A DNA stretch of 64,000 nucleotides, taken from the NCBI GenBank assembly GCA_016490735.1, contig JAEMWC010000232.1:155001-219000 (forward strand). The letters run 5' to 3'. The translations under genes and the position numbers were made by a program. The notes under the pieces were generated by a model. The model was given only the letters and a program-made list of their open reading frames with translations. It searched no databases and had not been told where the DNA came from. Positions 34,601-49,400 of this stretch are shown in pieces. This stretch comes from Pachyseris speciosa (lineage: Eukaryota; Cnidaria; Anthozoa; Scleractinia; Pachyseridae). Every line of letters begins with the position of its first letter. The first letter of the stretch is position 1.

Positions 34601-37600
34601 AGAAGATCTGCAGCAACCGGTTGGCTTCGAGTTTACTTTTTCTGATGACAAAACATACACGTTACAAATTGATGGGAGGTCGGGTGTATTATGCCACAGT
34701 TAGAATCCCCTCAGACAAGGTTACCTCCAACGAGTTTGGACAACGTTCTTTGCTGAGAGGAAATCGGAAACGTTTGGAAACGCATGGATAAATGCAAGTG
34801 GCCTAAGGATACGTGAACACAAATTTGGTTCCATATTAACATTTGTATGGTTAAGCCTTATACTGACACAAAAATCAAGGAAAACGTTCATGCAAGATTC
34901 CCCTGGTGGGTGGGGTAATCAACACTGATTTACCTTTCATCAAACAAGTCATTCAGTCTTTCCCAGTTTTCTATGATTTCTGTCTGCTTGCCTTGAATGG
35001 TGGGCACCATGTGAGCCTGGGTCCTAGCCAATCGGTGAGCCTCGTTTTCGAGCACTTCCATCTTTCCTTCAATGACTGTCAAGTCTCGTTCCAGATCATC
35101 GTGTTTTCTTAAAAGCGCCTCGACCCCAGGAAGATCACGGCCAAAATCTTCACTTGAAAATATGACAGCCTGGAAAACAAACGAACTGAGGTAAGATAGA
35201 AGCAATAGTGTAGTTTTCCTAAGGCTGGTGAAAGAAAATCGGAAGAGAAAACCTGACCAATTACAGAACCGCAAATGTAAATTACAGACCAGTGCATATT
35301 TTGGCGAGTGACAAAGGAATACTCGGAAGAAGAAAATCCGAGTTCTTCCAACAAGAGTCGAAGCTATGACCTTATGATCACCGGTTGAGATCCTTAATCA
35401 CTGAGATAGTGGGAGCTTATGTCATTAAACTGGGTTCATCTGACGAACGAGTCCGGAAGTTTTATTCCGAGCACAACTGCTGAATTCAGATCGCATATTC
35501 ACCACTCACGCGTATATTACAAACCAAAAAAATGACCAGCTCCCAGTTGGTCTGGTAGAGCGCTGCACCGGTATCGCAAAGATCATGGGTTCGATTCCCG
35601 TACAAGTCTGAATTTTTTTCAGGCTATATTTTCACTGCTGCTTAAGTAGTGTTCTTAACTGCAATGATCATTCACATATTCATTCTTTAATTCGCAGTTC
35701 AAATATATGATTTTCGTATATTCATTCTCACATAAGGCTTTCTGTCCGACGGTTTTCCATCTTGGACAATCTGTTCTCCTCTTAGAGACAGAATGCATGA
35801 GACAGCCGTCAATGTTTCCTAATCACTTCTAAAACGGCAGGAGTACACTACCTTTTCAGTAATCAAATTAGAAACGTCTTTACAATCCCGATCAAACGCA
35901 TGCATCTCAGAAGCCTCAGCCAACCGCTGACGCCTCTCGCTGGCTCGGTCTTGCAGACGATTCCAGCGCTCGCTGAGCGCCTGCTGGCGACTGGTGATAT
36001 CCACTGACCCAGCATGTCCCTGCGATACGAGTTTCTCCGCAAGCTTGTTTATAGTTTCCACTCTCGCAGCTTCCACAGCCAAATCTTGATCAAAAGCCTT
36101 CATTTTCTTTTGTAAACGCACACAGTGTTCAAAGTCTCGTCCAGTGTCTTCTGAGGAAACCACAGCTTCCTGAAAATATGGCCAAGTTAGCAATTAAAGA
36201 AGCCACAGAACAGGGAATTTTCTGACGAAAGCAATTAAAATAAACTGAAATGGAACTTTACCGATCACACTTGGGCTTCAAGCGACAACAAAACCAGCAA
36301 TGAGGTATTTTAATAAAAATTTGGGCCTTAAAAAAATTAGTAGTAGATAAAATAATGCCCCTACAGATCTCACGCGAATATTTTATCGCACTTGTGAAAT
36401 GAAACAATAGATTTTGTTTGTCATGTTAACCAGTGAGATCTGTATCAAAACTTAACGCATACTAATTAGCTGAGCAGGACTCTGTATCAAAAGTTAATGC
36501 AGCAGTTGATTTTTATTGGGGTTTACAGAGGTGTACATGTGACTCAAATACTACCCGTACATTGATCATAACTCTAATGAATTACTAATTTTTACCAAAA
36601 AAATCTTATTAACGTTTTTGACAATTAGTTTTTGCCTCCTTCTTTTCCATTACGATAAAATACAGCTAAAGGAACGAGGCGATCCAGTAAAACGAAGGCA
36701 TCCTATTCACACTCGGAGAGATGCCTTTCTTGTAGCAGATTTATGCTAATGACCTATTGCAAGCCTGTAGTTCACTTTGGAAAAGACTGGAATCGAGTGC
36801 CGCTCGAGGGATTTTGGGATTGTTTTGGGGGGGGGGCTCGATCGTTTTTTCGCAATACGCGTCCCCAAACAATCCCACAATCGCTTGCACTGCCACTCGG
36901 TCCCAGTCTTTTCCAAACTGACGTATACGATAAAAGATTTTCTCACCGCGCGGTTTCTCGAGGACTGTACAAAGCCAAACGTCTATGTAAAAGACAAGAA
37001 TCGACGTACCTTTTCACTGATACAAGAATCCGCAATGTCAACTTCTTGGTTGAATTTCTGATGGTCTCTCGCCTCTTCCAGTCTCTTGCCCTTATTGGCT
37101 GAAGCCTCCAGCAGTTCTTCCCAGTGAAGATACAAAGCCTCGACACGACGCTCAACTTCATCAGCCGCAAAATGCCCGGATGTAATCAGCTCTTCACCAG
37201 TGTCCCGCACGGCGTCTATAGCCTCCTCGTGCGCGGTTAGCTCGGCTTCAAATGCCTGATGTTTCTGTAATTTGCTCTCTAAGTTCGCTGGATCTTTGTA
37301 ACTCTCATCGCTCGCAGTTTGGAGCTTCTCAGTTATCCAGGATTCCGCCTGAGCAAAAGAACAGAGGCAAACTTCATCAGGAATTAAGTTATTTCACAAC
37401 CGTAGCGCACATTTTCATCATGCGTGCAATAATGGCCGGGAAAATGGTCGTGCTATTCCTGCATCGAAACTATACGTCTCCCTGATTATGCAAATTAAGG
37501 GGCGTGTCGCATTTGTCTAAAGAGATCTGGGGAAATTACAAAAATTGTCCAGTCAAAAAATTGAGAGTATTCCTGTCTACAACAAATGCAATGCAGATTA

Positions 37601-40600
37601 GATTTCTTAAATACTCATTATCGAAAAAGATTGAGTAGTCACATTTTTTCTTGTGCTTTAATTATTCAGTTTGTTTGTCCGTTTGTGGCAAAACGAAGGA
37701 ACGATAACGAGTTGTTGAAAATGAACCACCAACCCTACCCCACCCTATGAAAGTCTCCCAGAAAGCCGCTATTTGAGTCGACAGGCAGCCCCTCTCACAC
37801 CCCCTTGGTAATTTTGGACTGATTCATCACTCTGTCGACTGAATCACCCAGTTGGCTTGTTAGCTCAGTTAGTACTGAGAGGACTGCATCGGTATCGCGA
37901 AGGTTATGGGTTTTAATGCCCTACAAGACTGATTTATTTTGCACTGCGAAAGTTGCCTTCGCAACTACGATGATTCATCGCATCTTTAACCTTTCACCCA
38001 CAGTTCATGACGTTCAGATATTTGCATTCAAGAATCACATGTACTTACCTCAACAACATCTTGGTAAAACTGTGCAATCTTCTTTGATTCTTCCAGTTTG
38101 TTTCTCCTCCTTTCCAACTCTTCTTTCAGTTTGTTCCTTCGCTCACACACCGCCTTTACTCGGGCCGTTATCATTTCCGCTTCGTTGTGACCGTTCGCTA
38201 CCAAAGTGTCACCAAATTCACAAAGATTGGCCACTTTTTCGTCTTGTGAAGCAGTTAGCTTCTCTGTATTTTCGTGTTTCTTCAGTAAAGAATCAACTTC
38301 GTCAACGCTGTCACCGAGCTCTGCTCCAGCGAGTACTACCTGAAAATCATTATGTTTGAGAACACATGAGAGTCTCTGACAACGTATAAGACGACGTGAC
38401 AAAATAAAGGAATGCGCGACGAACAACGACAATGCAAGGCAACGAAGGAAAATCGTACGCATTGAGAACACGAAAAAGCGCACAAGAAATTGTGATATAT
38501 TCAGCGAATCCAGGAAAACCTATGAATTTAACAGTAAAAGCTCAATTTAGATTGTACTCAAAACAAGGGTTATAGAAAAGAGCAAAGAAAACGTAAAGCT
38601 TGTGGGATGTGGCTGGAGTGACAAGGATACTTCACAAATTAAGGTGATCAAGTAAGCTGAAGCCACTCTAAGCATGGTCTGCCAGCTTGTTCCATTTACG
38701 GTCTACTTTCTACAACAAGTTATAAACAAATGCAGTACACGGTACCTCCTGTGTGCTAGTCAAGGTATCAATCTGTTTAGCGTCTCTTAAGAACACATGC
38801 AGGTCGTAAGCCTGGTCCAGTTCTGTCTTGTGGTCTTCCCAAGTGGCATACAATCCTTCACGTTCTGTTAAAAGAAGCTCCAACTTCTCTGCAATCTGAA
38901 ATCGCAACAAAGCGGGTATTAAGAGTAAGGTCTAGTGAAGATGATATTATACACAACAATGATTAAAAAACGAGGGGACAAATCTTTCACCAACATGTTT
39001 GTCATCGTAAAGAACTATTCATAACTTGTTCACCCGTAGAGATCGAGATCATCATCGCTTTAATGTGGCTCTTAGACTTCTATTATATAGCGGTTTTCAA
39101 TTGAGTGTCGAACGTAAATTGCTTTTGCTTTGGTTTTGCATCGCTTCGCTCTGTGATTGGCCAGCAAAACTCGCGCCATTTTCTCACGAATGAGCAGCAA
39201 AACCAAAACCAATCGTGACTTGCTCGCGCGCATTTTCCCGCGGTTGGCGCCGGCTGCATGTAATTGCTTTGTATTCTGATTGGCTGGTTGCGCTGTTTGT
39301 GTCGGCTGTGATTGGCTGGAGATATAGAATTCTAAAGTGATGACTTTGACGATGATAATTTTGTGAAATTATGGGATTTGTTCAGATATTCAGAAAGAAC
39401 ATGATAAAAAAGGCCTACCTGCCAAAAATCAGCATTTTCTTACAGTTTGAGAGCGAGATATTAGAACTGTTATGCTCCGCAGACACCATACAAATCTTTC
39501 TAAATTTTACTCAGGTCATAACGTTATGAACCGAGTAAAAACGCATTTTACAGAGATATGCGAACAATAACAATTCTAAAAAGTTTTAAAATACCGCTGT
39601 ACTATAAGCACCGTCCTCGAGAAACTCTAGTTTCGCGGGAAATCCTGTGCAGAACGCATGCGCAATAACAAAAGAGAGCACAATTTGAGTACTGTGTGTA
39701 AAATCGTTGGAAAAACAAATTGCTCACTGATTTCCTAGTATTATATTGACTTACATTTCCTTATTTAAAACGATGTTCAAAATGTACCAACAAACGTCAA
39801 TAGCCTTTTCCATTTCTTACCTCATCACATGCAAAATGTCCATTGTCAATCATCTTTTCACCAGCTTCCATAACCTTATTGAAGCCTTCTTCTCTGGCGT
39901 CCATCTCCGAGCGATATTCATCAATCCGCCTCACCAGAGTTTCAGCACCGGTGACGTCATGTACAGGCTCTCCAGAGGAGATAGTGCGACTCATATCAAT
40001 ACACCACGACACTAGGTCCCGGATCTAATGACGTCAGAAATGGAAGTAAAGATATATAGTAAAGATTATTAGTTTGTTTCAAATGCAAGACCCTTCTTCT
40101 AAATCACATGAATTAAGTTCAAACAGAGTGGAAAAGCCGTACCAGTGCCATAGAGAGAAAAATAAATAAATAAATACCGCTCTTCCACATACAAAACCGT
40201 GCCGTGGCTTTAGGCATAACAAAACAATTTACCTCACTGTTGAGCTTGTGAAAGTCATTGGAATCCTGCAGCTTGCATTTCTTCCTAGAAGTTTTCCGAT
40301 TAAGCTCATCCCACAAACTCAACACAAACTCCTCATGCTTCTGTATAGACTCGGCAGTGTGACCTGACAAAGGTAGTGATCAACGATTAGATTCTAGACT
40401 TAATACCAGTACAAAGTCAGGCCTGTGGGTGATGAGAAAATATCAACTGAACACCATCGGTAAAAGCAGCGTGCAAAGTCGTCCCTTTCGTTGCCTTCTT
40501 CCACAAGTTTCAAGAGAAAAAGAACGCCTTTTCAATAGTCTGAAGTGAAAATGCCCGGTTTTCATTAAGAGTTTCTGCAACGTAACTTTAAGGAGAACAA

Positions 40601-43600
40601 CAACTGAAAGATATTCTTACTTTTCCTACCTGTGTATACACTTGCGTCAAACGCACTGAAAATCAACGTCTTTCTTCAATCTTAATTCTCAATTCTCAAA
40701 ATCAGAGTTCAAAATACCTTTTAAGTACTTTTTTCGCCATTTCTTTTTCTTTGAAAGAGCCAAAATTGCTCCTTCTGTCGATTTACAAGGCAATTATTCT
40801 CCTCTTCACAAAAACACGTCTGAAGTGAGTGATATTCGTTTTCAGACTGAAAACTCTCCTTTGTGACATAACAAAGGAGTAAAAACACGCGCGCAAGAAC
40901 CAGCCAATCAAGATTGGGTTGCAGCTGTGATGTAAGCGCGCGCAGCGGTTTGAACTTGCGCGCGCGTTGGTTTATGTAGCTCATTTTGGAAAAGAGTGGG
41001 ACCGAGTGGCCGCGCAAGTTATTGTGGGATTGTTTGGGGGGGACGCGTATAGCGAAGAAACAGTTGCGTCCCCTTAACAATCCCACAATCCCTCACGTGG
41101 CACTCTTTATCCCAGTCCTTTCCAAAGTAAGCTATTCAAAACAAAACCCAAGCAACGCAACAGCCAATTTGTCGCTAACTGAAAACAGTGCTCTCGTTTG
41201 TAAGGCTTTCGTTCGAGCTTTATCACACAGCAGACTTTTCGATGCCTCCTTCAGTGTATTTTGAAGTTCGTAAGGATTCATCGGCCTGGGGATAGACCAA
41301 GTTCAACTTTCCAGACAACTGCACCACAAAAGGAAACTGCAGGCGCCTTTGGTGCTCACTGGGGTCGAGAGTGCCGCGTGAGGGATTCTGGGATTCTTTA
41401 GGGGAAGACGAATGATACCCCAAACAATCCCATAATTACATGCGCGGCCGCTCAGTCCAACTATTTTCCAAAGTGAGTTATTTAGAAAAAAAAAGTTTTA
41501 GGGTTAAACCGGTCAAAATGCAAATGCTACACAGATCAAACGTAAATTTTCCGGAACGAAAGAACGACCTTCAGAGGCATAAGCATTTTTGTGTTCCAAC
41601 CGGCTGGGAAGGAATTTGCCGTTTAATTTGCACAAAATTTTCATTTCCCGTTTTGATCGTCTTCGTGCGCCATCACTTAAAGTTTCGGAATTTTTAACCG
41701 AATAAGTAAAAAATTTACCACCCGTGGGAATCGTTCGTTATGGAAGAAAGTCTGTAGCGTGCAAAATACACCTCTTTCGGTGCCTCACTTCACGAATTTT
41801 AACAGAAAAAGAAGCCTCCTTAATGGTGTTAAGTCAAGATGAAATAAAATAAGGACATGCCTGGTTTTCACTAACGATTACCACACAAATGAGTGCGAGA
41901 ACAAAAACAACTGAAAAGGGGTTTTCACCCTTTCTGCCTGCGCACAAGCTTGAGAAGATCACCGCCTATTTATATGCTAATTCTTGATTTCATAAGAGCA
42001 GTAGGCGACATACCTTTAAACTTCCCTTTTCTCTATCTCCACTGCTCTCCTTTCCGATTTAATAGACAAAACTTTTCCCTCTTTCAAAAAGTCGTCTGAA
42101 GCGAGTGATCTGTGTTTTGAGACTGAAAACTCTCCTTTGTGACAAAACAAAGAAGCAAAAACGCGCGCGCAAGAACCAGCCAATCAGATCTGTTTGGAGC
42201 TTTCGTGATGCGAGCGCGCCCAACGGTTTGAATTTGCGCCCGCGTTACGTATCTAGTAACATCTGCAATGGTGCAAAAAATAAAATATCTGAGAAAATCT
42301 GAAGTCAAACAACAGTAGTTGAAACAGTTTGTTAAGTACCTTGATAAGCGACCTGTAGTTTTCTTGACTCAGCACTCAGCGTTTCAACCTGCTGTTTCAC
42401 CGCTAACAAATCCCTCTCGTGTCCCTCATGTTTTCTCTGAAGGCCCTGGACACTAGCCATGTCTCGTCCCAGGTCCTCCATGGACAGCGAGGCATCTTTC
42501 TCCTGGATGCGAGTGATTAACTCGTTCAAGTCTCTGTTGAATCGGTGAATTTCTGCTGCGCTGGAGAGACGCTTGGTACGGATCTTGATTTGATCCTGCA
42601 GTTGGGCCCACATGGATCTGAGTAAACAAACCAAACAATGACGCTTACTTAATTGCTTCGAGTTCTGATTGGTTAATTGCGCTGTTTGCGTCTGTTGTGA
42701 TTGGTCAGAGTAATTGCTTTGGTTTTGGTTTCACGGCACTCAATTCTAAACTGCTCTAGAGTTCGATTTACGGTTATAATTATGTTCAGAATTTGGTCTA
42801 CTGTTATGGTCGGAACTATGGCCAGGATTAGGGTCATACGGGTCATGAACTGTCGGAAGTTTTTAAGAGTGAAAGATCTACGCGGTGGGTTCAGCAACTT
42901 TAGATCAGGGTTAGTTGTTAACACACCTGAGAATGTCTTGCTGTTCTTTGATGACTACAGTGTCCGTATGACCCTCGGCTACCAACCGCTTGGCAAAGTT
43001 ATCCACCTCATTGAATCGTTCAGCTTTAGTTGTCACACTGCGCTTAAAATCCTCAAATTTGCCCTGAATGGTCTGTTTAAAATAATAACAAACTTAGGAT
43101 TAACCGATCACCACCTGATAAGTACCAAAGTACAGTACTTTTACCCTAAAAAGAAAACAAAATGCACTGTAAACTGAACCATTTACATTTACCATTTAGG
43201 TCTATCGCTCAATACTGAGCATTTTAGACTGGCCTAAAAAATGTATTAAAGTGAGAAGAAACAAAAGAGAAGGTTTTTTTTCGAAAGTCTACATGATAAA
43301 CAGCACCACAGAAAGTACTGCTCATTAGCTTTCATTTGAATGGTGACACTTTAGGATTTCATCCAGACTCAAAAGTTAGAATAAACCTTGTACATCATAA
43401 TAAACAGTACCACAGGAAAGGACTGCTCAGTAGCTGTCCTTGAATGGTCACACTTTAGGATTTCGTCCAAAGACTCCAAAATCAGAACCAAACGATGCAA
43501 AATGAGAGCTGCAAGCTGAAAGAAGTGCTCAGTAGCAAGTGTTGAGGCGCCAAATGGTTCCCACAATTGGTAAGTTTTTGTACCAACCTCCAAGTGCTCA

Positions 43601-44343
43601 AAATCTTTCCCATAATCTTCTGCGGATGCCACATGAAGCTGTTCATTGATCCACTCAGCGGTTTCATTCACTTCACGCAAATAATGATACAACTTTTTGG
43701 ATTCTTCCAGTCTGTGAAGTCGCGAGTTGGTCAAAGTCTGCAACCCTGAAAACTGCTCCTCGATATCACGCTACAATAAGACAACAAGGTTAGATGATCT
43801 CAGGATCATTTTTTAATGGCAGAAGTATCAAGTCTGAAAGAACATTCAAGGAGTTAAACTATGGTAGCTGAATTTCACCAGATAACAAAAACAATCTTAT
43901 ATAATTCTGTTTGTATTCCTTTATTACGACATTTGTATCTTGTTAGTATTTTGTTACCTGTCTTGTGGTGATCTTCGCTGCGGCAAAATGATCACTCTGT
44001 ACCAGTTTCTTCGCCAGCTCGGCCAGCCCTTGAATGATGGGACAGTATGTATCAACAGCTGTCTGCAAAGCAGTATGCCTGGTCAGCAGCTTCTCAGCAG
44101 ATGACTCGTCTTTTCCGTAATCCTGATTGGCTGCCAGGCCAGCTTTGTCATTCATCCAAGAGTCTGCTTCATTAGCTTCAGTGAAATACTGAGACGAAAA
44201 TTACGTTGTCATTACAATGCACACCGGCTAGATTAATTGCACAAAAACAGTCATATCCTTGAGGGTATATTTTGAAAGAAAAAATTCCGCATCAAACATG
44301 GCTTTCTGGTGTCAAGTGATGCGTTTTCGCATTTTCATTCAAT

Positions 44344-44420
<77 letters not shown>

Positions 44421-46313
44421 TTATTTTGTGCTTGGGAAACTTTCTTTTTCGGGGTGGGACGGGGTGGGGAGAGGAGTTTGGCCGCGGAAAAGCTGGGACT
44501 TGGGTGATTCGATAGGTTCTGTAACACGCTAAAATTCGCACAATCCTTGATATGTCAATCTCGTATCCGGAGTCTTCGGGCTGTTTAGTCAGCGGATAGA
44601 CGCCCCGAGAGACTCTGGGATAATGGACCGGCCATTTTCCCAGAAAATTTGGGGTAAAACAATGGAAGCCGTTACGGGCCAGCCAATCAAAAAATTTGAT
44701 TTTATTGCCATTATTCCAGAGTCTCTCCTGGCGACTAACCGCTAGCCAATTGAGGACTCTGGGTACGAGATTGCTGATATGTTTGAAGAACACCCTTACA
44801 TTAACCGTCACAAATAACACTCTGAAGACAACTTTGTTATTGATCACAAAATACTTTCCCCTGGATATTGCGACGAAACACTTCTTTTCGTCTACAACAT
44901 AGACGGGGATACTTTTAAACACTTCGAGAGGATTTCAACCATGAAATTCGTCCTGCTAAATTGATACCAGATAACACTGACCTTCTGTGACTCCAGAGCA
45001 TCGCCAAGTTTTTGCTTCCGTTCAGCGGCAGCCCCCATGAGCAGTTCCCAGCTCCCGCTTAGCTCCTCACAGCGCTCCTCTATTTCGTCAGAAGCATAAT
45101 GATTGCTGTCAATCAAATCCTGACCGGACGCCAGCACAGTGTCGATTCGAAACTGATGATTAGTCAGTTCGTTTTCCAAGGCCTGAAAAGATAGGTATAA
45201 GTACTTCTTTGAAATAATAGGTGCATGTGCGTCACAGGAAGTTACAAGAATGCGATTGGAGTTCAGACGACGCTAAACGAGTGTTTTTTCCCCCAAAATC
45301 GGGAGGGATTTTCAAAACTTCTCGCGTCGCCACACCGAGGCGTAAATTGCACGTGTAGCAACACTCCCAATGGAAACACGACAGCTAAACAAATGTAGAA
45401 AAGAACTGAAAGAAATTTAAACAAAGTGCAAGAATGTCGCGTCGCCCGTGCGGTTTTCCCCGCGCAATGGCAATGTGACTTCTTTGGAACAAAAACAGAA
45501 GGTGTCGCCTGTACAAGCAAAATATCACTTGTTCAGAAATGGTCTTAAGCTTCTGAAGCCATCTATGGAAGACGCTGGCATGACTCATCTACAGTTATGC
45601 ATCTACTGAAGTCTCTGTTTTTGTATCGCCCAGTGACAAGGCAAATCGTTTCACCTGTCTACACATAAGTGCTTCAGTCTTAGTTTGGGAACACAGACGT
45701 TTTTTTCCTTATTCTCTTTTCGTTCTTTGAGGGCGCTTAACATACTGGCTTACTTACCAAACCCTTTTCTCTTTGACAAAACACACATCAGACAATTGAT
45801 TTTCACTTTGCGATTGAAAACTGAACTTTTCTTGGTGTCGTAACAAAGGAGGAAAAGCACGCACGTAAAAATTATCCAATCACATTCGTTTGTACTTTTG
45901 AAATTCGAGCGCGCGCGCTGCAGTCTGAGTTTGCTCCTTGTTCATATACCAAGATGAAACTGAGAGGTGGATCTTGGGAAGTTATCCTGGACAACGGCCC
46001 CAGTGTAGAAAATTTGCTACCGGTAATACACAAATTGTTTTATCTCAGGAAGCTTAGAGCTACAATCAAGGACAAAAGTGTTGGAACAATTTTCCCATTT
46101 ACGAAGCTTTTGTACGCGCACAAAAGAAACCATCCCCACTCCTTTATCATGTTTCGTGATAAGTACGACTCCCGCAAATTTTTTGCGGTCTTTAACATTG
46201 ATTCAGGGAGTGTGTGTGTGTAAAGGGAGGGGGGGGGGGGGGGAATGCAAAAATCCGTTTCATTGGCATAGAACTTCATTTTTAGGAAAGTAACGCTAAA
46301 GGACTATTTACAG

Positions 46314-46410
<97 letters not shown>

Positions 46411-49400
46411 TATCACATTTATATTGCGCATTTTCTATGCAATATTCAAATGCGCATTACAACACTGGCCGGGGAACTTTGCTAGACTGCTTATAACGCA
46501 GTTTACAATTAATGAAGTTGAGTTATGAGTGCCCCCGTAATGTCAATATCAAATTAAGACAGACACTAGAGGTGGTCACTGCCAGAGTTTTGTTACGTGC
46601 CTAGTGGTTCTTTTACGTCCCACAGAATCAGAGAATTATGAAGAGTTGTGAGACGGGGCCTACGGTTTATCGTCCTTATCCGAGAAGACTAGAAAGTCTA
46701 ACTGTTTGTAGATGTCATTACAAAGGCAGCACTTTCTCCTCAATTATTTAAAGACCCTGAGTGTTGGTCCGGCCGGGGTTTGAACCCGCGACCTCCCGCA
46801 CGGTAGTCCGGTGCTCTAAAACTGAGCTAACCGGTCGGCGGTGACATTTGTCCTCTTGGGTTTTGTCCGCCATTGTAGTTTTGAAAGACTCTATTTTCAA
46901 GTTGCGTCAAAGACTGGACTTACTTTCCTTTCATAGAAGGCCTAGCTGACCCCTGTATTCTGCATTTTACCCCAAATCTATCTAGACCCACTTGAAGGAT
47001 TCCAGTGAGGATTCAAGGCTATTCTTACCAAGTGTCTTTTCTGAAGTCTTTGAACGCCAATCAGACTAGTACCCAGGTCTTTCGATGTTGCCAGAGTCAT
47101 GTGTTCTCGTATCCAGGCCATCTCCATTTCAAGACCATACAAGAACTGGTGGAGACCCAGGGAGTCTTCAAGCTGTGTCTGGCGGTTAGCAAAAAGCTCT
47201 TTTAACTCATCAAACCTGGAAAAAGCCGAAAATTGATAAATTATTAACAGAGAAAACCAATGTCAAAGTTAAGGTGGCTAAGCCAGGGTGATTTGCCCTT
47301 TAACTAAACTGAATCCCTTTTTCTCGTATACCAAATGCCCCATGAAGAAGATATGAAGTGATAACCGCAAAAAAGCGGTTTCCTTTGATCTCGAAAGTTC
47401 CTTAAAAAAGAAACTGGTAATAATTACCAGTTTCTTTTTAAGGAACTTTCGAGATCAAAGGAAACCGCTTTTTTTTTATTGACCCGATTTTTTCCCAGTC
47501 GAGAAACATTCACTCTGACAAAGGGCTCATGGCGCTGGAAACGTCAGCTTTTGAATATTTTTTACTGTGGCCAAATTACTTTTCAAACTTAATCAAACCT
47601 TTTTATCATCCCTCCACCTAACTGACGCAGCACCTCAGTTTCTTTGGCTATTATGCACATGACATCGGCTTCCGCGTAGGGTCAACCCCCGGGCCAACCA
47701 GGGAGATAAGTGGGGGAATACAAGGAGATGAATGGGACTCTTTGCCCGAGGGTAGGGGAATATCTCGACATTGTTTTACTATCAAACATTAGGGGGGTGG
47801 GGAATTCACAAATTTGCAAAGGATGTCAGGGGGGATTTTCTGCTGAGACACACTTCACTCAGGGGACTTTGTCTTGCAAGATTCCCCGACCCCTGGTTAC
47901 CCTGGGGGTCGAGCCCACGGGGAAACTGATGACATGTGCATTAAAAGTCGTACTAAAATAGTATTTATGGCCCCTTTAAATATGGGAAACTAATCAAAGC
48001 ACTAAAAAGTGCTTCAATGAGTATGAATACCTCTGTAAAATGTTCTCTGTCCCCTGCTCAATTTTCTCTGCATCAAAATGCTCGCCATCAATCAAACCCT
48101 GTGCTTGTTCGCAAAGGGCCTGGATTTGAGTATCATGAAGCTCGATATCAGTCTCCACTCCTTGATGTTTTTTGAGAAGGAACTTGACACTAGACAGGTC
48201 ATGACCCAGGTCTTCCACTGACATCAGTGTCTCTACTTCATTCATCCACACCTGATGATCACAATATCCACATGAAACCACATGTGTTTAAGAATACTGA
48301 CTTGCTTGGAGAAAAGAGCGACATACGCTCACGGACAAAGACAGCGCTATATATAAACATCTGCGCTATTGTGATCAAATCAAACACATAATAGCTTTAT
48401 ACAACCTACCGGAAATTGTTATCAATGATAACAACCTATCTTCCACTCCAGTGAACAAAGAATTTCTCACACAAACCGTGCGTGACAACACAAACATAAT
48501 AGACAGCGATGATAATTTATTGAAACCTACTATTATACAAAGAAGCTTTCCATATCAAGCGTTCAGCACCATCTTTGAACATTGGTTTAAAAGCCAGTAG
48601 AGAATTATGCCTATTCTCCTGATAGCATTTTCTCGGTTTTGCGTTCTCACATGTACATTAATGCTAATGTACCATCTTACAGTATTTAAATTTCTGCTAT
48701 CTGTATGTCTCTTCAGTCTGAAGATGATATAGAGTTATATCGAAATATTACAAGTACATCAATGACTCTTTGCATCTGTTGCCTGTATTATAGACACAAT
48801 GCATTTACTCGGTATCGCATTTATTCTCTATCTCTTAAAGTTATCAGCAGGTAATGGATAAGAATTCAGTATCACTGATAGCAAGCAAGCAGGCAGGCCT
48901 GTCAGGCTGGCTTGCCTCCAGTTCTACACAGCTAGGTAACAAACCTTCATATCTTCCATGGCCCGATTGAACTGCTGCTGTTGCTGAGCCTGCTGTAACC
49001 GGGAACCTTTTTCAGCGGATCTGCCGACTAGCTCACCCCAGCCTTCATTTAGTCCGTTTAAAAGGTCTTTGATTTCACTGGCGCCATAATGACCTTCACG
49101 CATCAACTTCTTGCCAGTCTTAAAAGCAATAGAATAAACAGGGTCATCATAAATGTTTGTAACCCAGTAGTCACCTCATTATCTTAGTGAAGCACGATTG
49201 TCCGCGCAACTGTCAACATTGTGTCTTTAGACTGCAATTGGCTCTAGATTACACCGAGACTGTAGGATCTAGGTTTTACAAGTGTTGCAGGCCTGCCTTT
49301 TTTCCCATGATTCTTTTGGAGTGTTTTCATTTTCTTTCCATGTGCTCGGTCAGTTATAGGTTGTTTGTGTAAATTTTGTTCCTTGAGCCGATTTATGCCT

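Noticed and set aside
44335..44922. 195-codon - strand ORF with poly-His tract (and poly-Asp, poly-Met, poly-Ser ORFs in other frames)
   Set aside because: Created by the (GAT)n microsatellite and a foldback MITE inside a spectrin intron; no splice or coding signature.
45954..46223. 89-codon + strand ORF
   Set aside because: Intronic and antisense to spectrin, no recognisable domain; it ends in a G-rich run.
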